Shown here: in pieces, positions 45,964 to 52,539 of the stretch
Layout of the letters: each line of letters starts with the position of its first letter
Position numbering within the stretch: position 1 is the first letter of the stretch
Assembly (NCBI GenBank): GCA_002733905.1
Contig: NVXK01000015.1
Span: 1-54,683 of the forward strand
DNA: 54,683 nt
Origin: Robiginitomaculum sp.
Lineage (GTDB): Bacteria > Pseudomonadota > Alphaproteobacteria > Caulobacterales > Maricaulaceae
Direction: 5' to 3'
Position numbers and translations under genes: made by a program
Notes under the pieces: generated by a model
What the model saw: only the letters and a program-made list of their open reading frames with translations
The model's database searches: none
What the model was told of the DNA's origin: nothing

Positions 45964-47457
45964 TTATTTTTTCTGTTTTAAGAGAATCAGTTCAGGTACG
46001 GGGTTTATCGTTTCCACGTCTTGTGTTTTGGGTAAAATCCTCGCCAAATGTTTTGTTTTCAGTATTGAAACTGTCGGTAATTTTCCAAGTATTTTTTCGC
46101 TCACGCCTCCCAATACCCCAACTGTAACCTCGCCAAAATTTTTCGACGGGTCGTAAAGAGCAACGGGTAGCTGTAATGAATACGCGTCAAACCCACCCAT
46201 TGTCACCAAGAGCTGATAACTGGCAAGGTCCAAATTTCGCACCGCTTGAATAACGGTTAGTTTTGCATTTAATAATTCTTGCTCTGCATTCAACACATCT
46301 AATGTTGTGCGTGTACCCACCTGCTGTTCAAGCTCGACACCCTCAAAAGCAATTTCTGCGGCGGCAACTTGTTTGCGACTAGAGTCCAACGCACGCCCTG
46401 ACGCTATCACTTGCGCCCATAAATTCGCTACGGCTTCATCAATAGCTTGCTCAGCTTCGCGGGTTTCAAAACGACTGCGGATTTGTGCGTGTTTTGCGGC
46501 ACGTACCTGCGACTGATTCATACCACCAGAGAAAATTGGCACGCGAATTTGCGCGATAATACTCGCAGATTCAGAACGACGGTCGCGACTGCCTTGCAAT
46601 CCACCGTTTAAAGATATTATTGGTTTATGAGCAGACTTCGCAACACGAATTCCAGCCTTCGTAGCATTTTCATTATAACGAGAGGCGACAATTTGCGGGT
46701 TATTTGCGCGCGCACGTAATTGTGCCGTAAGTAATGTCTCAGGCAATACAAATTTAGGCGGGGCACTCAGCGCATGTGGCGCATGCCCCATATAGCGCAC
46801 ATAAGCAGCACGGCTCACCGCGAGTTGTGCCTCGGCTTGTGACAGCCCTATATCAGCAGAGGCAAGACGCGCTTCGGCTTGGGCAATATCTGTGCGTGTT
46901 CCCTCACCGACATCAAAACGCGATTGCGCGGCAAATTGCTGTCGGGTCAGTACATTCACATTATTACGACGAATTTTAGCAGCCTGCTCGTCACGGATGA
47001 CATCAAGATAGGCCGACGCCGCAGAAAACAAGACATTTTGTTCAGCATTGCGAAGGCCTTGGCGTGCAGAGAGAATTCCGGCCTTTGCTTGGGACTTCAA
47101 TCCCTTCACACGCCCACCTTGGTATAAAGGCTGAATAATAGAGAGTTGTGCAGTACGCGGCTTTAGCTTTTGAATACCACCGCCAAAGATCGTCACGGGT
47201 GTTTCAGATCGCGAAAAACCAGCGCTTGCTGTCCCGACAACGCTCACACGTCCCTGCGCTTGTGCCTGAACATAGTTTTCGTCTATTTCACGAACCCGCG
47301 CACGCTCGGCATGCAATAAATTACTACGTTGATAGGCAGAAACAAGCGCGGTTTGAAAATCTTCAGCAAAAGCAGGTATCGACATGGTACTCAAACCAAG
47401 CGTCAATAGGCTCACGCCTGCTATCAGTTTTTTTCCGCATACATGTTTCAATACCAT
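45964..47457 (-). CDS. tolC: TolC-family outer membrane efflux protein
   Basis: Trimeric outer-membrane channel for type I secretion and drug efflux. The 497-residue protein has a signal peptide (1-31, ending SIPAFA) and two OEP repeats with long helices: GRVSVVGTASAGFSRSETPV, QLSIIQPLYQGGRVKGLKSQAKAGI, RTDIAQAEARLASADIGL and the second half mirror QLEQQVGTRTTLDVLNAEQELLNAKL. A short C-terminal extension with low similarity (about 435-497) ends LILLKQKK. The gene order pcm-tolC-popZ-valS is recurrent in the class. Confidence 0.94.
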   Translation of the reverse strand: MVLKHVCGKKLIAGVSLLTLGLSTMSIPAFAEDFQTALVSAYQRSNLLHAERARVREIDENYVQAQAQGRVSVVGTASAGFSRSETPVTIFGGGIQKLKPRTAQLSIIQPLYQGGRVKGLKSQAKAGILSARQGLRNAEQNVLFSAASAYLDVIRDEQAAKIRRNNVNVLTRQQFAAQSRFDVGEGTRTDIAQAEARLASADIGLSQAEAQLAVSRAAYVRYMGHAPHALSAPPKFVLPETLLTAQLRARANNPQIVASRYNENATKAGIRVAKSAHKPIISLNGGLQGSRDRRSESASIIAQIRVPIFSGGMNQSQVRAAKHAQIRSRFETREAEQAIDEAVANLWAQVIASGRALDSSRKQVAAAEIAFEGVELEQQVGTRTTLDVLNAEQELLNAKLTVIQAVRNLDLASYQLLVTMGGFDAYSLQLPVALYDPSKNFGEVTVGVLGGVSEKILGKLPTVSILKTKHLARILPKTQDVETINPVPELILLKQKK

Positions 47458-47487
47458 ATCCTTAGCTTTGCAACACCTTCAGTTAAA

Positions 47488-47592
47488 GAACAAATTCTTG
47501 TTTTTTCAGTTTTAGAGAACAAATTCTTGTTCTTTTCAGTTTTAGAGAACGAATTCTTGTTCTTTCAGTTTTAGAGAACAAATTCTTGTTCT
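47488..47592 (-). repeat. Four tandem 29/30-bp repeats at the pcm 3' end
   Basis: Copies start at 47488, 47517, 47547 and 47576 (plus-strand numbering; unit GAACAAATTCTTGTTCTTTC plus AGTTTTAGA). Each includes a 6-bp inverted repeat (GAACAA/TTGTTC) with a 4-base loop. The pcm-proximal copy overlaps the last codons and stop of the methyltransferase gene; the other three lie in the gap before tolC and repeat the coding end plus stop. They look like tandem duplications. Confidence 0.95.
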
Positions 47593-48224
47593 GGGGTAAA
47601 CCCAGGAAGCGTCGGTATTTGTGCATCAAACACAATGCGTTCGCCAACTTTATCGCCTGTTTTTGTAAAGACCATAACGCGGCATAAAGGCCCTTCAGCT
47701 TTTGCCACCAAAAGACGCCCGCCATTGGCAAGTTGGTCAAGCCAAGTTTGCGGTACGGTGCTGACCGCTGCATTGACAAAAATAACGTCGAATGGGCCAT
47801 GTTCTGGTGCACCCGCTTTAAGTTCGCCTTTGACGACGGCGGCATTGGTCACGCCACATCTTTCCAAAATAGATGTCGCGCGCTCTACAGCTTCGTCTGT
47901 TTCTTCGAGCGCCACAACCGTCTCGGCAAGTTCTGCCATCACAGCCACGGAATACCCACGACCACATGCAATATCGAGAACAACATCTGTCTTTGCAATA
48001 TCAGCAGCATCAATCATCTTAGAGAAATCACGTGGACGAATCAGCCAGCGTCCTTCGCCGACATCAACATTCGCATCGCCATATGCCAACGCCATTTTTG
48101 ATTTCGGAACAAAGAGTTCACGCGGAATTTTACGAAAAGCGGCTTGAATAGCGAAATCAGTGACATCATTGGTACGGATTTGGCTATCTAACATGGTTAC
48201 GCGCGCGGCGTTAAAATCAAACAT
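47571..48224 (-). CDS. Protein-L-isoaspartate methyltransferase-like protein
   Basis: A 217-residue SAM-dependent methyltransferase of the Pcm family: FRKIPRELFVPKSKM N-terminal motif, motif I VLDIACGRGYSVAVM, post-I ETVVALEETDEAV, then ANGGRLLVA near the end. It lacks the ISQP substrate loop in standard form (IRPRDFSKM instead), so its substrate may differ from isoaspartate. The ATG at 48222-48224 has GAGGAG upstream; the longer frame up to 48506 overlaps tRNA-Cys in antisense. It is followed by the tandem repeats and then tolC. This placement before tolC is common in alphaproteobacteria. Confidence 0.9.
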   Translation of the reverse strand: MFDFNAARVTMLDSQIRTNDVTDFAIQAAFRKIPRELFVPKSKMALAYGDANVDVGEGRWLIRPRDFSKMIDAADIAKTDVVLDIACGRGYSVAVMAELAETVVALEETDEAVERATSILERCGVTNAAVVKGELKAGAPEHGPFDVIFVNAAVSTVPQTWLDQLANGGRLLVAKAEGPLCRVMVFTKTGDKVGERIVFDAQIPTLPGFTPEQEFVL

Positions 48225-48423
48225 ATAGGTCTCCTCTGCACGTAAAGCTATATCGCACATATCACTAAATGCAATAATACAATCATGCACGAATGCCATT
48301 AAAAAATGTACATTTAATTCACGTGCTTTTGTAAATGCCCATTGCATAGGGCGAGTACCTCGGATATACCCTGCCTTCTTATTTGATTTGGGTGACCAAA
48401 TTACTAAGGTAAGTTGCTTATGA

Positions 48424-48497
48424 GGTACCATGGCGGAGTGGTGACGCTCTGGATTGCAAATCCAGCCACCCCGGTTCGATTCCGGGTGGTACCTCCA
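48424..48497 (+). tRNA. tRNA-Cys (anticodon GCA)
   Basis: A 74-base cloverleaf: acceptor stem GGTACCA/TGGTACC (7 bp), anticodon arm with TGGATTGCAAATCCA and anticodon GCA at 48456-48458, T arm with GGTTCGATTCC, discriminator T and an encoded CCA end. It lies on the opposite strand to the neighbouring pcm-like gene and next to an accessory-looking cluster; the tRNA is a possible integration site, but no direct repeat of its 3' end or integrase was found in the window. Confidence 0.97.
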
Positions 48498-48809
48498 ATT
48501 TTCCACTCTATATTATTTTATATAGTTCTTTTCCAAAAACTGGCAAATCGACCCCACTTTAGTCCCATTACAAATCATTATTTTAGCAGACGGCCTCAAT
48601 TCGGCGCGATTACTGAGAATGGATTCAAATAGAAATAGTTACGAATCATCTATCGTACATACTTATGGCGCTGAACGAATAAGAGACGATTACAGCCTAG
48701 CTAAACGGCTTGAAGGTTATACCCCATGATTGTTGCCTGGTCCACCTACGTATAAGCCATTAAAAGTTATTCGAGCTGTCAATTGCGTAAGTATAAAGGG
48801 CATAAGTTT
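48498..48809. other. 312-base region between tRNA-Cys and the accessory cluster
   Basis: No convincing gene is present. A 36-codon ATG frame at 48619-48729 (MDSNRNSYESSIVHTYGAER at its start) continues open after its TGA into LLPGPPTYKPLKVIRA, which could be a remnant of a larger gene, but I do not recognise it and it has no clear ribosome site. The region is AT-rich and contains no clear terminator for the tRNA. Confidence 0.4.
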
Positions 48810-49484
48810 CTACCTTCTTTTAGTTTTATACTTATAAACTTCCAAAATTTCAGAATGTCTAAAATCTCGCAAACTGTAATCTTTGGGTTTTACGCCACCC
48901 TCTAATGAGGACTTGATTATTTCTGCCGTCAGCATTGAATAACCAGGTTCAGATTCTGAAACAAGCGTCATCAATTCGCCATAAGCATAGCCCACAAAAG
49001 CAGATCGTGTAGATTGTGAGGACTCCTTAAACAGCCATAATACATCCTCAGGAATGGTAGAAAATTCAGCCTCTAACTTCGGGGGCATAGTTTCCGTCGT
49101 GATTGCTTGGTGGTATATATAGGCAAATTTCGTAAACAATTCGGGGCTGACATCCTTGATACCATCTTCTGAATATTGGTTATTATGCAGCAAAAATTGA
49201 TCTATCCAAATTTGCCTTGGGTTCCACAAAAACACTCCATGAAGTTGGTTTTTAGCCTCATCAAAATACACCTGAGCATAGTGGGGGAAACCAGCTTGGA
49301 CAGTAGTCTTATGAACAGAATAAGGGAGCACGACATAAGTGACCACAACATTCAGATTTTTATTCCCCCTCTCGCACAAGATCTTCCTCGCCTGCATTAG
49401 CATTGTCTCCTCAATTTTCTTAGCATATTGAGACACAAATTTTTCCTTAAAAACTAGTTCATCGGAAGTAGATGACTTCGTCAT
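48810..49484 (-). CDS. Hypothetical soluble protein of the accessory cluster
   Basis: A 224-residue protein without signal peptide when started at ATG 49484, rich in aromatic residues (FPHYAQVYFDEAKNQLHGVFLWNPRQIWIDQFLL and LFTKFAYIYHQAI regions) and with a basic C-terminus (YKYKTKRR). I do not recognise the family. The ribosome site is weak, and the frame is open upstream to 49586 through the 3' end of the lipoprotein gene. Loss of one G from a G8 tract (49518-49525) would place it in frame with the lipoprotein, producing a 311-residue lipidated fusion. It is the last gene of the five-gene minus-strand cluster. Confidence 0.65.
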   Translation of the reverse strand: MTKSSTSDELVFKEKFVSQYAKKIEETMLMQARKILCERGNKNLNVVVTYVVLPYSVHKTTVQAGFPHYAQVYFDEAKNQLHGVFLWNPRQIWIDQFLLHNNQYSEDGIKDVSPELFTKFAYIYHQAITTETMPPKLEAEFSTIPEDVLWLFKESSQSTRSAFVGYAYGELMTLVSESEPGYSMLTAEIIKSSLEGGVKPKDYSLRDFRHSEILEVYKYKTKRR

Positions 49485-49512
49485 AATGTATTTTCCAGGA
49501 AGCCCTATGATA

Positions 49513-49746
49513 CTACTCCCCCCCCTCACTAACAGGAAGAGCGTGCCGAAATTCTGTTGACAATATGCAAGTGTCCGAACCGTCAACTTCGCTAAGAGGA
49601 CCGTCCATCACTGATTGGCCCTCAACATCGACGTCAGTGCCACACCCCAAAATACCCATAGTACAAGCAGCAGCCAACAACACTGCCCCAGACTTTATTT
49701 TCCGCGCCTGCAACATCCCCAACATAATTTTATATTTCTTCATCAT
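49513..49746 (-). CDS. Small hypothetical lipoprotein, possibly the N-terminus of a broken gene
   Basis: A 77-residue predicted lipoprotein: Lys-rich n-region, hydrophobic stretch 21-33 and lipobox GILGC (Cys35), followed by a short acidic sequence (TDVDVEGQSVMDGPLSEVDG) and the end VSEGGE. GGAG lies upstream at good distance. The G8 tract encodes the last Glu-Gly-Gly-Glu; the stop comes right after it. Contraction to G7 would read through into the next protein. So either this is a short lipoprotein, a phase-variable module, or a sequencing or natural frameshift has split a single gene. Confidence 0.5.
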   Translation of the reverse strand: MMKKYKIMLGMLQARKIKSGAVLLAAACTMGILGCGTDVDVEGQSVMDGPLSEVDGSDTCILSTEFRHALPVSEGGE

Positions 49747-49817
49747 CCTAAAAACTCCGTGTTTATAAATGTTGATGTCTGCAATATCAAAACTCACCCA
49801 TGTTATACGGTTTACGA

Positions 49818-50198
49818 TTATTTTTTCCCTACTTTTGGTAAAATTAAATACCCCATTTCATCATAATCATACGCCCCTACAGTCATTTTTCTTAAAGGTT
49901 TAACCTTGCCAAATCGATTTATTTTCATCGCATAGTATTTCAATTCACCAAAAGCTTCCCACTTTGGGTTTTGATTCAAAACGTAAACATCAAACTCTTG
50001 TTTAAAAAGCAATGGTGTTGGTAAAGGTCTCTTCGTAGGTTCAACAATAATGACACCTCGCTTTTGGAACTCCTGTAACGTTGGGTATCCATATTGCCCA
50101 TATTGATAAATATATTGCACCGCTTTTGCAGTGTTTAATGGCACAAGCACACCATGTGCAACATAGGCTAAACCCAGAACACATCCTATCGCTATCAC
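49818..50198 (-). CDS. Hypothetical small membrane-anchored protein
   Basis: A 126-residue protein with a hydrophobic N-terminus (about 1-17, IAIGCVLGLAYVAHG) and a soluble, Tyr-rich extracytoplasmic domain (AVQYIYQYGQYGYPTLQEF, VGAYDYDEMGYLILPKVGKK). No family is recognised. The start is taken as GTG 50198; no ribosome site is evident, and seven Lys/Arg-rich codons directly before it (KFRIKKY) would make a better signal n-region but offer no ATG, GTG or TTG start. It follows the second membrane protein by 20 bases. Confidence 0.55.
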   Translation of the reverse strand: MIAIGCVLGLAYVAHGVLVPLNTAKAVQYIYQYGQYGYPTLQEFQKRGVIIVEPTKRPLPTPLLFKQEFDVYVLNQNPKWEAFGELKYYAMKINRFGKVKPLRKMTVGAYDYDEMGYLILPKVGKK

Positions 50199-50218
50199 GT
50201 ATTTTTTTATTCTAAACT

Positions 50219-50965
50219 TTACGATCTACGTCCACCTTTTGCACGAATATACGTTATTGCTAATGTGGCCCCTGTAACTACGAATAACCACGCTATAACC
50301 ATCAATCCAGCATCGCCGAGTTTCCCGGAACGACTGTCGCTCACAATGAGAAAAGCTAAGAATTTTTTGTTGACCCAAAATAAATAAATTGGCAAGGCCG
50401 CCAATAATAAAGAAACACAAAGTATCGTTTTTGCTTTTCCCGTGTTTAGCACATCATCAAAATACATTTTGTCAATCCAACTTAACGATCGAAACGACCA
50501 TCCAAATATAGCCAAATACCAAGCCCCAGCAAAAATTTGCATAATGTAGAAAACATTATAGTAAGATGCCTCATTTACAAAAGTGGACACAACTCTACTG
50601 ATAACACTGCGATCAGGAATTGTTATTGGCCTATTCTGTGCAGCCATCCAATATTCATCTAAAGGCGATTGGGTATAAGAAAGCGCATATATATTTTGAC
50701 CTATTTTTTGTACCGTCTCGCCTTCCAGTACAAATAGGGCAAGAAAAAAACAAAAAATCACACCGCCTATGAACAATAAACCAGTATAATTTTCTGATCT
50801 AAAATGAAGAGAGGGCTTCATTTTAGAGTATTTATTCACTAAAAGTGCATGGCAACAACAAATCCCCAAGAACGCTAAGGCACCTCCCGCCCTGAAACAC
50901 AAAAACATGAATATTCCAAATAAAGCATATATTATTGATAACATTAAATTTTTTGATGCAGACAT
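50219..50965 (-). CDS. Hypothetical polytopic membrane protein (paralogue 2)
   Basis: A 248-residue membrane protein with about six helices: two at the N-terminus (YALFGIFMFLCFRAGGALAFLGICCC), one at about 57-77, then a 70-residue loop with LDEYWMA, and three further helices; the tail is basic (RAKGGRRS). A good GGAGGT ribosome site overlaps the end of the upstream gene, whose stop abuts this ATG. The FGxxMxLxFRxxGxLAxL motif and helix layout resemble the neighbour at 50966-51775. Function unknown. Confidence 0.75.
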   Translation of the reverse strand: MSASKNLMLSIIYALFGIFMFLCFRAGGALAFLGICCCHALLVNKYSKMKPSLHFRSENYTGLLFIGGVIFCFFLALFVLEGETVQKIGQNIYALSYTQSPLDEYWMAAQNRPITIPDRSVISRVVSTFVNEASYYNVFYIMQIFAGAWYLAIFGWSFRSLSWIDKMYFDDVLNTGKAKTILCVSLLLAALPIYLFWVNKKFLAFLIVSDSRSGKLGDAGLMVIAWLFVVTGATLAITYIRAKGGRRS

Positions 50966-51775
50966 TTATACCTCCTTAGCCACCACGAATTTTGAATATA
51001 AAAATCGAGAAAAAATCCATAGGATTGAGTAGTTTATAACCAACCAAACAAAAACACTATTGCTCCAACGTGCTGACCTTAATGAAACGCTCCCCATTAA
51101 GCTCCAATCTGGTTGGGGTAGCCAAAATCTAAATATCGCAAGAAACATAAAGGCGAACATTAGCCAAGTGCTAATCTTAATGAGTAATTTCGACCCAAAA
51201 CATTCGCCCGAGAGATTTGTCCCGCCTAGTAGCACTCGGATATACGCCCGATTAACTTGGTGTTGAGTTTGCGCGATATAGCCCCTCAAGATCACAAAAC
51301 AAACAACAAAAATAGACGACATTAATAAAGAGGTCATTTGTATCGCAATATATTTTTGAGGGCTATTTTTAACAGATACTGCAATTTTGTGAGGAGCAGT
51401 TGCTGCATTTGACATTACAGTTCCTAAAGCAGGTGTCTCAGTGTTTAAAATATGAATATATTGGTCAAAAACTGTTGGCACCAAGGTTAACGACGTGACC
51501 TTGTTTAACGAATCCATCTGCACCACAGATAACTCACATTTTAGGAACAAAAAATTCCCACTCATCATAACCACAATAAGCAGAAACAACAAAACAAAAT
51601 CAAATGAGCGCACATCTTTGAACATGACGCTATAAATGTGCAGCTCTTTACGTTGTACATAAATCACCGCAACGACTAGCGCTAGAAGTCCAAAGCCCCT
51701 AAAATACAAGACCATCAAGAAACCGAACACAATTAACAATAAGGTGACAATAAAAAACTGTACATATTTGATCAT
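50966..51775 (-). CDS. Hypothetical polytopic membrane protein (paralogue 1)
   Basis: A 269-residue protein with the same apparent topology as the next gene: two N-terminal helices containing VFGFLMVLYFRGFGLLAL, a third helix at about 57-77, a long loop (80-140) with VFDQYIHI, a helix at about 145-167, and two more near 200-260. No catalytic motif is seen. It is the first gene of the five-gene unit; GAGAAG before the ATG is a fair ribosome site. The cluster lacks recognisable mobility or toxin genes. Confidence 0.75.
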   Translation of the reverse strand: MIKYVQFFIVTLLLIVFGFLMVLYFRGFGLLALVVAVIYVQRKELHIYSVMFKDVRSFDFVLLFLLIVVMMSGNFLFLKCELSVVQMDSLNKVTSLTLVPTVFDQYIHILNTETPALGTVMSNAATAPHKIAVSVKNSPQKYIAIQMTSLLMSSIFVVCFVILRGYIAQTQHQVNRAYIRVLLGGTNLSGECFGSKLLIKISTWLMFAFMFLAIFRFWLPQPDWSLMGSVSLRSARWSNSVFVWLVINYSILWIFSRFLYSKFVVAKEV

Positions 51776-52539
51776 GAATTTCTTCTCAAATAATACTTAT
51801 AAATTTTTTTCATGACAAAAACTCCATATTTAGAAATGTAGAGTTTAATGCTGAAATATAAATACGCTTTGCATATGGGTTTTTTGGAATGAATTTGAAA
51901 AATTTAATGGCACAGCGATATAGCGCGCTAACGCTGTATTCCCCAACAACAATGTCACCAGTCTTGTCCATTCACAGACATCCCCAATATTCAGCCGATT
52001 TTCAGGATCACTCCTTGACCCTTTCCCAATTTTTCACCCAAATCAAACATCACGTGTTATGGTAAAATTAAACCTAAGGGTTGCTGCAAAGTTACGAAAT
52101 TCAGACCAGTGGTTGCAAGTACTTTTTCCACACATCGACGGTTACCCACAGAAAATATACCCTTAGCTGTAAAATTGCATGTGCGCTTAGTGACATAATC
52201 GCGAAAATTTATTCAAAATTCGGCACCCAAAATGAGCCTATGTAGTTTTACTATTCTTCTACAAAGGTATATTTTACTCAGTTTTATTTTGCGCAACAAA
52301 GAATTTGAGTGGCCCGTTATTAAGGAAACCAGATATATATTAAATTTGACCATCCCTCCTACAATAAATCTATATGCATGTTGAGTTTCTTAAGGTGCAT
52401 TTTATTGACAGGAGACTTCTTCAGTCGTTATGGTTGCTAGATATTCGGGCATATTATGAATCAGACCAAGAGCTGAGCATGTCAAAACATTTTCGCAAAC
52501 GTTTTACGAAAAAGAATAGATTTAAGATTGGGGAAAACT
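51776..52539. other. 764-base non-coding region between divergent units
   Basis: No gene I can support lies here; an 81-codon plus frame at 52374-52619 has no ribosome site and overlaps the peptidase start. The region is AT-rich. At 51912-51937 a composite inverted repeat encloses a perfect 10-bp palindrome TAGCGCGCTA. Two DnaA-box-like 9-mers, TTTTCCACA (52124-52132) and TTACCCACA (52142-52150), each one change from TTATCCACA, lie 9 bases apart. A possible -35 TTGACC occurs at 52346, with poor -10 matches. Promoters for both flanking units should be in this stretch. Confidence 0.5.

Noticed and set aside
47571-48506. Long form (311 residues) of the pcm-like gene
   Set aside because: The extension runs antisense through the tRNA-Cys gene, has no family similarity, and the internal ATG at 48224 has GAGGAG.
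48424-51775. Complete integrated element at tRNA-Cys
   Set aside because: No integrase, transposase or direct repeat of the tRNA 3' end is visible in the window, so integration is only a possibility.
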